Source: Aurantiacibacter odishensis (lineage in GTDB: Bacteria > Pseudomonadota > Alphaproteobacteria > Sphingomonadales > Sphingomonadaceae). Taken from it: 64,000 bases of DNA. Under the pieces are notes generated by a model, which did no database searches, was not told where the DNA came from, and worked only from the letters and a program-made list of their open reading frames with translations. The first letter of the stretch is position 1. Every line of letters starts with the position of its first letter. Both the position numbers and the translations under genes were made by a program. The stretch covers positions 310,001-374,000 of the forward strand of contig NZ_QYOS01000023.1 in the NCBI RefSeq assembly GCF_003605195.1, read 5' to 3'. Positions 7,105 through 15,725 of this stretch are shown here, in pieces.

Positions 7105-7920
7105 TCAGGCGACGCGCGGTCCGATCAGCAGGGTATCCACCTCGGTATTCTCCAGCACGCTGCTCGCCTGGCTGCCGATGGTAGCGTGCCGGAAGCCGGT
7201 TTCCCCCTGGGAGCCGACCGCGACAAGATCGATCCCCTCCCGCCGGGACACTTCGTTCACGGCGGAACACAGGCTCCCGCGCACCAGGTGGATGGAGGTG
7301 CGCGACCGGACGTCCTCGGGCAATCCCTCGCGCAGGTCGGAGAGCTTCCTGCGCGCCTCTGCCTCGATCTCGTCCGCCACGTATTTTGCCTTGTTCCACG
7401 CTTCGAACGGCACGGAAAAGGCATGGAGGAGGTGAATCTCCGCCTCGGCAAAGGTCGAGGCGGCCCAGTCGAGCGTCTTGCGCGAAGGGTCGGAAAAGTC
7501 GGTGGCGACAAGGATCTTGCCGTACGCGTGATGCGGGCGCTTCTTCACCACCAGCACGGGCTTACCGGTGCCACGTATGACGCGGTCGACCGCCGTTCCG
7601 AGGAAGAAATCGCCCACGGTGTTGTAGCGCGCGACCCCCAGCACGATCATGGCGGCATCGGTATCTTCCGCATGGCCGGCAATCGCGGCGGGCACCGAAC
7701 CTTCGGGGTAACTGAATGTCACCCGCGCATCGGTTTCGGGCAGGATATCGCGCATGCGGTCGTCAAGCGCTGCCTTGTCGAGAGTGCTGCCGGGCGCATA
7801 TTCGATGGCGTGGACCAGCTCGACATCCAGCCCAAGCTGCTCGCCAAGCAGCAATGCCCTGTCGACGGCCCGGTCCGCCCGCGCCGAAAAATCTGTTGCC
7901 GCAACGATGGTGCCATTCAT
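7105..7920 (-). CDS. Tandem-domain universal stress protein (UspA family)
   Basis: The protein has 271 residues with two Usp domains. Domain 1 (1 to about 140) starts with IVAATDFSARADRAVDRALLLG and contains VLGVARYNTVGDFFLGTAVDRVI; domain 2 starts with KILVATDFSDPSRKTLDWA and ends with VGSQGETGFRHATIGSQAS, the G-x2-G-x9-G-S nucleotide-binding signature. Domain 2 therefore looks ATP-binding, while the loop in domain 1 is degenerate. GAGGAGA lies upstream of the ATG at 7920. Usp proteins are cytoplasmic and induced by starvation or oxidative stress; no specific partner is indicated by the neighbours. Confidence 0.92.
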   Translation of the reverse strand: MNGTIVAATDFSARADRAVDRALLLGEQLGLDVELVHAIEYAPGSTLDKAALDDRMRDILPETDARVTFSYPEGSVPAAIAGHAEDTDAAMIVLGVARYNTVGDFFLGTAVDRVIRGTGKPVLVVKKRPHHAYGKILVATDFSDPSRKTLDWAASTFAEAEIHLLHAFSVPFEAWNKAKYVADEIEAEARRKLSDLREGLPEDVRSRTSIHLVRGSLCSAVNEVSRREGIDLVAVGSQGETGFRHATIGSQASSVLENTEVDTLLIGPRVA

Positions 7921-8038
7921 GATCGGTCTCCTCGCTACTCCCCGCGCCAGAATGATATAACGCCGCCTTCGTCGTCAAGACGTCGGCATATCCGCGCGCA
8001 ATTCGGAGGACGTCGGGCCGGAAGGACCTGACGCGCGC

Positions 8039-9064
8039 CTAATCCCCGCCGCGCATCGCTGCCAGTTCGGGGGCAAAGAAGCGGGTGGCGTTGTCGTGCA
8101 GGATCGCCTTCTTCTGCTCGTGCGTCAGGAAAGGCGCATCGTTGATGGCGTCGATCCCTTCCCCGATCATGCCGGGCCAGTTCATCTGGTCTGATCCGAA
8201 CATGATCCGGTCGGTAAATCCGGCTTCTGTCAGGTCCTGCAGGAAGGCGTGGTATTCTTCTCGCGTCAGGGCGAGTTGCAGCACGCCCACGTCCACCATC
8301 AGTTGCGGAAAATAGTAGAACAGTGCCTTCATCTCATCCGCGAACGGATAGCCTGCGTGCATGACATAGACGCGCAGACGGGGATGCGCGCGCAGCACTT
8401 CCTCCAGTTGCAGCGGTGACTGGATGCGGAACTGCGGATAGAACGAATGCGCGCCGGGCGGGCCATTGCCGATGTGAATGCCCACCGGGATACCCCGCTC
8501 TTCCGCCATGGCCCAGTAGGGCGCGAAAGAAGGATCATCGGCAAGGATTCCGCCATACTGGTTGGTCACTTCGGCCAGTACGGCAAATTCCCCGGCGTCG
8601 TAATCCTCCGCGATCTCGGCAGGCGGCGGTGCATCCTCCCAATCGATGTTGAGCGCGTGGCCGCGCATAAAACTGCCGGGCGCGGCTGCGGACCAGGTGG
8701 CGAAGTCCTCAGCGCTGGAACTCAGGATGCCGATGACATTGCGGCGCTCCATTTCGGCGATGGTCTGCTCCATGACTTCTTCATCGGTAGCAGGGCCGAG
8801 GATGGGATTCTCGCAGGCCGGGTTCAGCATCATGTCCACCACCACGGCGGGCCAGGACCGGTCGCCGGTGTAGCGCAGGTCTGCCGCCATACCGGGGCAG
8901 ACGCCGTTCGGTGCCGGGCCGTTGTCCTCAGCGCCGGAAGCATGAAGATGAACGTCGATAACCGGGCCGGTGTACGGGCGCTGCGGATCACCATCCTGTG
9001 CCATCGCGATAGCAGGCAGGCAGAGCGCGGCAGTGCCAAGCGGGACAAGAAGCGTCTTCATCAT
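8039..9064 (-). CDS. Exported amidohydrolase-family protein
   Basis: The protein has 341 residues. The N-terminal MKTLLVPLGTAALCLPAIAMAQDGD is a signal peptide with an AMA-Q cleavage site. The rest is amidohydrolase-2-like (TIM barrel): VIDVHLHASG supplies the first metal-ligand His pair, GIHIGNGPPGA and YVMHAGYP supply later His ligands and FGSDQMNWPG the terminal Asp. A metal-dependent hydrolase or decarboxylase acting in the periplasm is likely; the substrate is not evident. It is transcribed leftwards, after the alpha/beta hydrolase gene at 9124 and 59 nt from it. Confidence 0.88.
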   Translation of the reverse strand: MMKTLLVPLGTAALCLPAIAMAQDGDPQRPYTGPVIDVHLHASGAEDNGPAPNGVCPGMAADLRYTGDRSWPAVVVDMMLNPACENPILGPATDEEVMEQTIAEMERRNVIGILSSSAEDFATWSAAAPGSFMRGHALNIDWEDAPPPAEIAEDYDAGEFAVLAEVTNQYGGILADDPSFAPYWAMAEERGIPVGIHIGNGPPGAHSFYPQFRIQSPLQLEEVLRAHPRLRVYVMHAGYPFADEMKALFYYFPQLMVDVGVLQLALTREEYHAFLQDLTEAGFTDRIMFGSDQMNWPGMIGEGIDAINDAPFLTHEQKKAILHDNATRFFAPELAAMRGGD

Positions 9065-9123
9065 GCGTCCCCCTTGGCGGGAGTTATGGCACCAGCATCA
9101 GGCCGCGCGCAAGGCTATGGCGA

Positions 9124-10014
9124 CTAGTTGCCTGCCGCCCTCGCGTGCCGGGCGATCTCGTCGGCGATCTCGTCCACCAGTTCCAGCGGCACGTCATGAC
9201 CCCAGCCGGGGATTGTCCTGATCCTCGCGTTCGGGATCGCGGCGGCGGTGTCGTGGCCGTGGGCGACAGGGATCAGCGGATCGTCTTCGCCATGCAGCAC
9301 CAGCGTGGGTGCCTCGATCCGGCGGAGCATCTTCGAACGGTCGCCGTCGGCGATGATCGCCGCCATCTGCCGCACCGGCCCCTGCAGATAGAAGCTGCGC
9401 TGAACCAGGGCGCGGGTGCGCGCTTCCAGCCGCTCTTCGGGGGCGGGGAAACCCGGCGAGCCGATGGTGCGGGCCACGTTCTTCCCGTGGCTCACCAGCA
9501 CCTCCTCGTCGAGCGAGGCGGGTCGCTGCGTCAGCGCCTTGATCGCCTCGCGCCGGGACTTCGGCAGTTTGGGATTGCCCGTGGTCGAGAAGATCGAGGT
9601 GAGCGTGCGGACCTTTTGCGGATGGCGCGCGGCGAGGTGCTGGGCGATCATGCCGCCCATGCTGCCGCCCACCACGTGCGCGCTTCCGATGCCCAGTCCG
9701 TCCAGCACCCCGGCGCTGTCCTCGGCCATGTCGGCCAGCGTGTAGGGCACGCGCGGCTTGAGTCCGATGCGGCGCATGAGGGCGTGGCGCACCACGCCGG
9801 GCGCCTTCGCCCCGTCGAACTTGTGGCTGAGGCCGATATCGCGGTTGTCGTGCCGGATCACCCGGAAGCCGTGACCCGCCAGCGCCTCCACCAGCTCCAT
9901 CGGCCACAGGATCATCTGCGCGCCCAGCCCCATGATCAGCAGCATCGGCTCCCCATCGGCGGGGCCGTGCTCGTCGTAATGGATGGTGATACCGTTGGCG
10001 GTAATCTCGGGCAT
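9124..10014 (-). CDS. Alpha/beta hydrolase
   Basis: The protein has 296 residues. The ATG at 10014 follows AGGAAAGCC. It shows a typical alpha/beta-hydrolase layout: MLLIMGLGAQM oxyanion strand, FRVIRHDNRDIGLS, nucleophile elbow VVGGSMGGMIAQ (Ser), acid region LVLHGEDDPLIPVAHG and the His in GWGHDVPLEL. No signal peptide, so cytoplasmic. The in-frame open sequence continues well upstream but overlaps nadB and is not coding. It lies 14 nt downstream of nadB and may be co-transcribed; a functional link with NAD synthesis is not established. Confidence 0.92.
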   Translation of the reverse strand: MPEITANGITIHYDEHGPADGEPMLLIMGLGAQMILWPMELVEALAGHGFRVIRHDNRDIGLSHKFDGAKAPGVVRHALMRRIGLKPRVPYTLADMAEDSAGVLDGLGIGSAHVVGGSMGGMIAQHLAARHPQKVRTLTSIFSTTGNPKLPKSRREAIKALTQRPASLDEEVLVSHGKNVARTIGSPGFPAPEERLEARTRALVQRSFYLQGPVRQMAAIIADGDRSKMLRRIEAPTLVLHGEDDPLIPVAHGHDTAAAIPNARIRTIPGWGHDVPLELVDEIADEIARHARAAGN

Positions 10015-10028
10015 GGCTTTCCTCGTCC

Positions 10029-11621
10029 TTACGGTACCAGCACGGTATCGCGCGCGGTCTCGTCCAGTTCGGGATAGTCGAGCGTGTAATGCAGGCCGCG
10101 GCTTTCGTGCCGCCTGAGCGCGCTCTGCACGATCAGGTCGGCGCACTGGTGCAGGTTCCTGAGCTCGATCAGGTCCGTCGTCACGCGGAAATGACCGTAA
10201 TAGTCGTCGATCTCGCTCGCCAGCAGGTCGATGCGATGCTTGGCGCGCTCCAGCCGCTTGGTGGTGCGCACGATGCCGACATAGTTCCACATCATGCGCC
10301 GGATCTCGGTCCAGTTCTGCTTGATGACCACTTCCTCGTCCGAGTCGGTCACGCGGGTATCGTCCCAGGGGCGGATTTCCGGCGCGGTATCCAGCTTGTC
10401 CCAGCAGGCCAGGATATCGCGCGCAGCAGCATCGCCGAACACGAAGCATTCCAGCAGCGAGTTCGAGGCAAGGCGGTTGGCCCCGTGCAGGCCGCTCTCC
10501 GTCACTTCGCCCGCCGCCCACAGGCCCGGCAGATCGGTGCGCCCGGCAAGGTCGATCACCACGCCGCCGCAGGTGTAGTGCTGCGCGGGCACGACGGGGA
10601 TCGGCTCTGTCGTCATGTCTATGCCCAGCCCCAGCAGTTTCTCGTGGATGGTGGGGAAATGCTCGCGCACGAAATCGGCGGGCTGGTGGCTGATATCGAG
10701 ATGCACGTAGTCGAGGCCGTAGCGCTTGATCTGGTCGTCGATGGCGCGGGCCACCACGTCGCGCGGGGCCAGTTCCATGCGCTCCGCATCGTAATCGACC
10801 ATGAAGCGGTGGCCGGTCTCGGGATGCAGCAGGTGCCCGCCCTCGCCGCGCACGGCCTCTGTAACGAGGAAGTTCTTGACCTCGAGGTTGTAGAGGCAGG
10901 TGGGGTGGAACTGCATCATCTCCATGTTGGAAACGCGCGCGCCCGCACGCCAGGCCATGGCGATGCCATCCCCCGTCGCGCCGCGCGGCGCGGTGGAGAA
11001 CTGGTAGACGCGGCCCGCCCCGCCAGCGGCCAGCACCGTGGCGGTGGCGGTGAACGCTTCCACCTTGCCGGTGGTGGTATCCAGCGCATAGGCGCCCCAC
11101 ACCCGGCCGCTGCCCGAATATTTCGCCTCGTGACGCCCGGTGATCAGATCCACACAGGAATGATCGGGCAGCAGGGTGATGTTGGGGTTTTCCTCCGCCG
11201 CTTTCAGCAGCGCGGCCTGCACCGCCCAGCCGGTGGCGTCGTTCACGTGCACGATCCGGCGATGCGAGTGGCCGCCCTCGCGCGTGAGGTGCAGGTCCCC
11301 GCTCTCGCGGTTGAACGGCACGCCCAGTTCGCACAGCCGGTCGATCGCGGCGGGCGCGCCCTCGATCACGAATTCCACGGTCTCACGGTCGTTCAGGCCG
11401 GCGCCCGCCACCATCGTATCCCGGATATGATCCTCGAAGGTGTCGCCCGCATCCAGCACGGCAGCGATCCCCCCTTGCGCCCACGCGGTGGAGCCGCTGG
11501 TCAGCTTGCCCTTGGCCAGCACCAGAACGCGCAGCCGGGTTGCCAGGGTCAGCGCGGCAGTCAGCCCGGCAGCGCCCGAACCTATGACGAGAACGTCGTA
11601 ATCGGTTGAAGGTGTTGTCAT
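10029..11621 (-). CDS. nadB: L-aspartate oxidase
   Basis: The protein has 530 residues. It catalyses L-aspartate to iminoaspartate, the first step of de novo NAD synthesis, with FAD. Visible: the dinucleotide fold DVLVIGSGAAGLTAALTLA at residues about 8-26, STAWAQGGIAAVL, EGGHSHRRIVHVNDATG, the active-site segment RFMVDYDAERMELAPRDVVARAI and YTCGGVVIDLAGRTDLPGLWAAGEV near the C-terminal FAD site. The start at 11621 begins the conserved fold; the ribosome-binding site is weak. The usual partner genes nadA and nadC are not nearby. The fumarate reductase/succinate dehydrogenase flavoprotein is the alternative relative, but the HSHRR segment and absence of an SDH context favour NadB. Confidence 0.95.
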   Translation of the reverse strand: MTTPSTDYDVLVIGSGAAGLTAALTLATRLRVLVLAKGKLTSGSTAWAQGGIAAVLDAGDTFEDHIRDTMVAGAGLNDRETVEFVIEGAPAAIDRLCELGVPFNRESGDLHLTREGGHSHRRIVHVNDATGWAVQAALLKAAEENPNITLLPDHSCVDLITGRHEAKYSGSGRVWGAYALDTTTGKVEAFTATATVLAAGGAGRVYQFSTAPRGATGDGIAMAWRAGARVSNMEMMQFHPTCLYNLEVKNFLVTEAVRGEGGHLLHPETGHRFMVDYDAERMELAPRDVVARAIDDQIKRYGLDYVHLDISHQPADFVREHFPTIHEKLLGLGIDMTTEPIPVVPAQHYTCGGVVIDLAGRTDLPGLWAAGEVTESGLHGANRLASNSLLECFVFGDAAARDILACWDKLDTAPEIRPWDDTRVTDSDEEVVIKQNWTEIRRMMWNYVGIVRTTKRLERAKHRIDLLASEIDDYYGHFRVTTDLIELRNLHQCADLIVQSALRRHESRGLHYTLDYPELDETARDTVLVP

Positions 11622-11785
11622 CGTGGCAAGCTTTGCCCGCTCGCTTCTCCCCCTGCAAGGCCGCAGGCGCCGTACCCGCGACGAGGGCAGATTATTTTGC
11701 ACTTGCTAAGGAAAAATACCTATGAGATGCTGCGCTGCACAATAGCCGGGCGCTTCTGTTTCACGACTTCGGAAAGGGGGTTCCC

Positions 11786-11941
11786 TTGCGTCGAATTGCG
11801 TGCCTGTTCGATCGCCACCAGCCATCCGGTCGTCGCGCCGACTGGAACGGGCTTACCTTCGTCAGCCGCTGTGCACATTGCCGGAAGCCCATTCGCCGCA
11901 TCGCGAAGGGAACCTGGCGGGAGGATGTGGAAGCGAATTAG
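11786..11941 (+). CDS. 51-residue CxxC protein with TTG start
   Basis: This small gene reads from a TTG at 11786 with AGGGGG six nt upstream to a TAG at 11939-11941. The product begins MRRIACLFDRHQPSGRRADW, continues NGLTFVSRCAHCRKPIRRI and ends KGTWREDVEAN. The CAHC pair within FVSRC-x2-C-x-KPIRR looks like half of a zinc ribbon, with Cys 6 and His 11 as possible further ligands. It has a strong codon pattern and a clear ribosome-binding site, and similar short CxxC proteins occur in sphingomonads (recalled, not searched). Function unknown; probably cytoplasmic. It is divergent from nadB and converges on the ABC ATPase gene. Confidence 0.6.
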   Translation: MRRIACLFDRHQPSGRRADWNGLTFVSRCAHCRKPIRRIAKGTWREDVEAN

Positions 11942-11957
11942 CTGAGTCCCCGGTGGA

Positions 11958-12920
11958 TCAGCCCTCGGCCTCGGCCGCCTTCTCCCGGTCCGCTTCGCCA
12001 GTCAGTTGCACGAACACGTCTTCGAGATCGGCCTCGCGGGTGGAGACATCCTCGATCGCGAAGCCCTGCTCCTGCACCTTGGCCAACACCTGGCCAGCGG
12101 TCATCTCGCTCTTGTCGAAGGTGATCTCCATCATCCGTTCGCCTACCACCTCGCACTTGTGGAAGCGCGTATCGGCGGGAAGCCGGGCGATATCCTTGTC
12201 GACCGTAACGGCGACGATCTTCTCGCCCATCATGCCCACGAGTTCGCGGGTCGGCTTGTTCGCGATGAGTTCGCCGTGGTTGATGATGGCGATCTGCTCG
12301 CACAGCTCCTCCGCCTCTTCCAGGTAGTGCGTGGTCAGCACCACGGTCACGCCCTCGGCATTGAGCTCGCCCACCAGTTCCCATAGTTGCTTGCGCAGTT
12401 CCACGTCCACGCCCGCTGTCGGTTCGTCCAGCACCAGGATCGGCGGGGAATGGACCATGGCCTTGGCGATCAGCAGCCGCCGCTTCATCCCGCCCGACAG
12501 GGTGCGGGCATAGGCGTCGCGCTTGTCCTCCAGCCGCACGGCCTTCAGCAGTTCCTCCGAACGGCGCAGCGCCTTCGATATGCCGTAGAAGCCGCCCTGG
12601 TTCTCCAGCACCTCGAACGGTGTGAAAAACGGATCGAACACGATTTCCTGCGGCACGATGCCGATGTTCAGCTTCGCGTTGCGGTGGTCGCGGTCGATAT
12701 CGTGGCCCCAGATCTTCATGCTGCCGCTGGTCTTGTTCACCAGCCCCGCCATGATGTTGATCAGCGTGGACTTGCCCGCCCCGTTCGGCCCCAGCAGGCC
12801 GAACACGCTGCCCTGCGGCACGTCGAAGCTGACGCCCTTCAACGCCAGCTTGGGCCCGGTGCCCTTGCTGCCGGCATATTCCTTCACCAGGTCACGGATT
12901 TCGATTGCTGCTTCGCTCAT
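11958..12920 (-). CDS. ABC transporter ATP-binding protein (ABC-2/drug-export type)
   Basis: The protein has 320 residues. It contains Walker A LLGPNGAGKSTLINI, Q-loop region IGIVPQEIVFDPFFT, signature LSGGMKRRLLIAKAM, Walker B PILVLDEPTAGVDVELR and the switch His in VVLTTHYLEEAEEL. A C-terminal extension (EQGFAIEDVSTREADLEDVFVQLTG) is typical of exporters of the CcmA/DrrA group. The start at 12920 is chosen because it begins the conserved MSEAAIEIRDLVKEY; an upstream ATG at 12971 would run into the divergent promoter. No permease gene follows in the window, since the next gene leftwards is the convergent CxxC gene, so its membrane partner must be elsewhere. Confidence 0.92.
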   Translation of the reverse strand: MSEAAIEIRDLVKEYAGSKGTGPKLALKGVSFDVPQGSVFGLLGPNGAGKSTLINIMAGLVNKTSGSMKIWGHDIDRDHRNAKLNIGIVPQEIVFDPFFTPFEVLENQGGFYGISKALRRSEELLKAVRLEDKRDAYARTLSGGMKRRLLIAKAMVHSPPILVLDEPTAGVDVELRKQLWELVGELNAEGVTVVLTTHYLEEAEELCEQIAIINHGELIANKPTRELVGMMGEKIVAVTVDKDIARLPADTRFHKCEVVGERMMEITFDKSEMTAGQVLAKVQEQGFAIEDVSTREADLEDVFVQLTGEADREKAAEAEG

Positions 12921-12976
12921 GACGCGCGCTCTTAGGGGCTTTTCGAGGGGCGCGTAAAGCGATAGGAGCATGGGCC

Positions 12977-13219
12977 ATGGATCACGTACCTGAAACCACC
13001 ATTGTCGATACGCCCCGCGTCTGGTGCGACGGCGCCGGAGACATCCGCGGCGGCGAGAACTACCTGCCCGCCAGCCTCGGCCATCCGCGCGTCTACATGC
13101 AGATCGACGAGAAGGGCTATGTCGACTGCGGCTATTGCGACCGGCGCTTCATTCTGAAGGACGGCCCGATGGACGATGGCAACGTGCCCGATGCTTCCGT
13201 TTCCGGGGCGGCTGCCTGA
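12977..13219 (+). CDS. Zinc-finger (CHCC-type) protein
   Basis: The protein has 80 residues. The spacing VWCDG, LGHPRVYMQID and YVDCGYCDRRF gives the Cys-His-Cys-Cys zinc ligands of the zf-CHCC family, which includes the small NADH dehydrogenase Fe-S protein 6 and many free-standing alphaproteobacterial proteins. AGGAGC precedes the ATG at 12977. Cytoplasmic. In eukaryotic complex I the family helps Fe-S assembly; a similar role here is not shown. It is divergent from the ABC ATPase gene, with 56 nt between starts. Confidence 0.88.
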   Translation: MDHVPETTIVDTPRVWCDGAGDIRGGENYLPASLGHPRVYMQIDEKGYVDCGYCDRRFILKDGPMDDGNVPDASVSGAAA

Positions 13220-13271
13220 TAGCCGAAAACGGAACAAAAGGCGGTCAGCACGGGTTCATGATTCGAGGCTT

Positions 13272-13285
13272 ATGACGTTCGTCAT
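13272..13285. promoter_or_regulatory. Operator-like inverted repeat upstream of the gene at 13299
   Basis: ATGACG-TT-CGTCAT is a perfect inverted repeat ending 4 nt before the AGGAGAG ribosome-binding site of the exported protein gene. Its position suggests a repressor site or an RNA hairpin limiting ribosome access. No regulator is identified. Confidence 0.3.
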
Positions 13286-13298
13286 CAGGAGAGCTACC

Positions 13299-13709
13299 AT
13301 GCTGAAAGCCATTACCGTTTCCGCTGCCGTCGCCGCGATGGCGCTGGCTATCCCCGCTGCCGCGCAGGACCGCGAAGAACGCGCAGAGCAGGCATTCGCA
13401 GAACTCGTCGAAGGCCGCACCGCCGGTGAGCCGCAGAGCTGCATCAACCTGTTCAGCAGCAACCGTCTGCGCGTCGAGGAGAATGTCGGCCTCGTCTACG
13501 AACGCGGTGACACGCTGTGGGTCGCCCGCGCGCAGAACCCGCAGAACCTCGACCGGTGGGACGTGCCCGTGATCGAACGCTATGGCTCACGCCTGTGCCG
13601 CACCGACGTGATGCGCACGATCGATCGCTCCTCCGGCATGTTCAGCGGCGTGTTGTTCATCGACGATTTCGTGCCCTACACGCGCAACGAAGACGAAGCC
13701 GAAGGCTGA
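13299..13709 (+). CDS. Exported hypothetical protein
   Basis: The protein has 136 residues. The ATG at 13299 follows AGGAGAGCTACC. The N-terminal MLKAITVSAAVAAMALAIPAAAQ is a signal peptide. The mature protein has two Cys (SCINLFSS and RLCRTDVM), probably forming a disulfide, and short beta-like segments (LVYERGDTLWVARAQNP; GMFSGVLFIDDFVPY). Similar small exported proteins are widespread in sphingomonads and unassigned. Eight nt separate it from the DUF924 gene, so they are probably co-transcribed. Confidence 0.8.
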   Translation: MLKAITVSAAVAAMALAIPAAAQDREERAEQAFAELVEGRTAGEPQSCINLFSSNRLRVEENVGLVYERGDTLWVARAQNPQNLDRWDVPVIERYGSRLCRTDVMRTIDRSSGMFSGVLFIDDFVPYTRNEDEAEG

Positions 13710-13716
13710 ACCGGGC

Positions 13717-14271
13717 GTGGCCCTTGCCCCACGGCAATGGGCCGCCGACTTGCTGCACTTCTGGTTTCACGAGCTCACCCCGGCCGACTGGTGGGGCGGC
13801 TCCGAACAGACAGATGCGACAATAGAAAAGCGCTTCCGGCACTGGCTGGAGGCGCTTTTCGTTTGTCCGCCGTCCAGCTTCCTGCACGATCCGCAAACCG
13901 CGCTTGCCGCCGTGCTATTGTTCGACCAGGTGCCGCGCAACGTCTATCGCGATACGCCGCAGGCATTCGCCACCGATCCGCTGGCTCGCGCGATCACCTA
14001 CGGCGCGTTGCGGCGCGGATACCTGTCGCTGCTTGCCCGGCAGCAACGCCAGTTCCTCGCCATGCCGCTGATGCACAGCGAGAATATTGCCGACCACCTG
14101 CTCAGCCTGCGCCTGTTCGCGCAGATCAACGGCGGCGCGAACCTGCCCTTTGCACGTTCGCACTACCGCATGATCGCCCGTTTCGGACGCTATCCGCACC
14201 GCAACGCAGTGCTGGGGCGAACCAGCACGCCGGCGGAGAAGCGCGCTATAGAGGCGGGGTTCGCATGGTAG
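13717..14271 (+). CDS. DUF924 family protein
   Basis: The protein has 184 residues. A GTG start at 13717 is used; there is no in-frame ATG before the conserved region. The sequence matches the all-helical DUF924 family: DLLHFWFHELTPADWW, then FRHWLEAL, LAAVLLFDQVPRNVYRDTPQAFATDPLARAI, QFLAMPLMHSENIADH and FARSHYRMIARFGRYPHRNAVLGR with the family's conserved RFGRYPHRN. Reported as a TPR-like fold; no enzymatic role is established. Cytoplasmic. Confidence 0.93.
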   Translation: MALAPRQWAADLLHFWFHELTPADWWGGSEQTDATIEKRFRHWLEALFVCPPSSFLHDPQTALAAVLLFDQVPRNVYRDTPQAFATDPLARAITYGALRRGYLSLLARQQRQFLAMPLMHSENIADHLLSLRLFAQINGGANLPFARSHYRMIARFGRYPHRNAVLGRTSTPAEKRAIEAGFAW

Positions 14272-14278
14272 GCCAGCG

Positions 14279-14929
14279 TCAGGTGCGCGCCGCCGCGTAG
14301 AATTCGCACAGGTCGTTCACCGGACACGCCTCGCACTCGGGTGCACGCGCCTTGCACACGCGCTTGCCGAACTGGATCAGCCAGAAATGCCCGTCGCGCT
14401 TGGCCCATTCGGGCGACCGTTCTTCCAGTTGCTGCGCGGTCCTGTCCGCCGTCTTCGCCTCTGTCAGCCCGATGCGATTGCACACGCGGTGAACGTGGGT
14501 GTCGACGGCGATCACGTCCTTCCCGAAGGTAAAGCTCATCACAATATCCGCGCACTTGCGCCCGATGCCGGGCAGCGACAGCAGCCCCTCGCGGGTATCG
14601 GGCACCACGCCGCCGTGCTCTTCCAGCAGGGCTTCGCAGAACTTGCGGATATTGCGCGCCTTCATGTTGTAGAGACCGCACGGCTTGATCGCGCGGGCCA
14701 CCTGCTCGTCGCTCAGCGACAGCAGGGCTTCCGGCGTGGTGGCGAGGGCGAACAGCGCTTTCGTCGCGGCGGCGGTGTTGCGGTCCAGCGACTGGGCGGA
14801 GAGCATGCACGAGATGCACGAGCGAAAGGCGTCGGGCTGGCCCTTGGGGCCCTTGGCACCTTTCGTGCGACCCGGCATGGCCTTGGCAAGGCGGCGGTAG
14901 ACTTCCTCGACTTGGCGTTCGTTCAGCAT
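14279..14929 (-). CDS. nth: Endonuclease III
   Basis: The protein has 216 residues. This DNA glycosylase/AP lyase removes oxidised pyrimidines. The helix-hairpin-helix LSLPGIGRKCADIV carries the catalytic Lys (K125), and AVDTHVHRVCNRIGL the catalytic Asp (D143). The 4Fe-4S loop has the Nth spacing C-x6-C-x2-C-x5-C near residues 193-209. It starts 6 nt after the stop of a second endonuclease III-like gene and is surely co-transcribed with it. Confidence 0.94.
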   Translation of the reverse strand: MLNERQVEEVYRRLAKAMPGRTKGAKGPKGQPDAFRSCISCMLSAQSLDRNTAAATKALFALATTPEALLSLSDEQVARAIKPCGLYNMKARNIRKFCEALLEEHGGVVPDTREGLLSLPGIGRKCADIVMSFTFGKDVIAVDTHVHRVCNRIGLTEAKTADRTAQQLEERSPEWAKRDGHFWLIQFGKRVCKARAPECEACPVNDLCEFYAAART

Positions 14930-14935
14930 GAGCGA

Positions 14936-15649
14936 TCAGCGCCCCGGCACCCTGCCGGTTCCGGTATCGCAAAGCGGGCGGATCGGACACGCTTCGCATT
15001 GCGGGCGCGCGGGACGACAGTGAACCTGTCCCAGTCGCTTCACCAGCAGGTGATGCTCGTCGATGTCGGCGGCGCTCCATTCCTTGGGCAGTAGCGGCAT
15101 CAACACGGAATAGGTGCGCGCGGTATCGGCCCTTGGCGGCACCAGCCCCACGCGCTGCATCACCCGGCGATGGTGGCCGTCGATCACCAGTTGGCGGCGT
15201 GCAAACATGCTGGTGTTCATCACGCCCGCCGCGATCTTGCGCCCGACGCCGGGCAGGGCTTCCAGCCACGCCATCGCTTCCTCATCGGGCAGGTTCGAGA
15301 GGTGGCGCATGTCGACCGCGCCGCGTTCCTCCATGATCGCGAACAGGCACGCCGTCAGCCGCTCTGCAGCGACCGACGGGAAGGTCTGGTTTCGCAGCAG
15401 CGGCTGCAACTCGGCCGCATCGGCGCGCGCAACCGCTTCCCACGATCCGAACCGCGCCAGCAGGGCATCGGTGGAGGCGTCGGAGACAGGCGTCTTGGTC
15501 TGCGCCCCGATCACCCCCTGCACCAGCGTCCACACCGGATCGCGGCGCCGCTGGTCCACCCGATCAATGCGTCCGAACGCGCCGATCAGCGCCGTATGGA
15601 TGCGCGCCAATCGCTCACTGCGGGGGTCGGGGCCGAGAGGGAGTTCCAT
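14936..15649 (-). CDS. Second endonuclease III-family (HhH-GPD, Fe-S) protein
   Basis: The protein has 237 residues from ATG 15649 (AGGG 8 nt upstream). It has the same architecture as the downstream nth but is clearly diverged: ALPGVGRKIAAGV keeps the Lys (K138), LVIDGHHRRVMQRVG keeps the Asp (D157), and a C-x6-C-x2-C-x5-C Fe-S loop is present near the C-terminus. The catalytic pair is therefore intact, so it should be an active glycosylase/lyase, possibly with another lesion preference. It forms a two-gene operon with nth. Confidence 0.9.
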   Translation of the reverse strand: MELPLGPDPRSERLARIHTALIGAFGRIDRVDQRRRDPVWTLVQGVIGAQTKTPVSDASTDALLARFGSWEAVARADAAELQPLLRNQTFPSVAAERLTACLFAIMEERGAVDMRHLSNLPDEEAMAWLEALPGVGRKIAAGVMNTSMFARRQLVIDGHHRRVMQRVGLVPPRADTARTYSVLMPLLPKEWSAADIDEHHLLVKRLGQVHCRPARPQCEACPIRPLCDTGTGRVPGR

Positions 15650-15725
15650 CGCTGCCCTAGTGCCTCGCACCTGCCCCTGCAGCAAGTGTCTTGCCAATGC
15701 AATACAGTAGCGTCATCATGCCGGG

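Noticed and set aside
11722-11745. Seven-codon leader peptide (MRCCAAQ) with AAGGAAAAA upstream
   Set aside because: It has a good ribosome-binding site but no attenuator hairpin and no biosynthetic gene downstream; too short to support.
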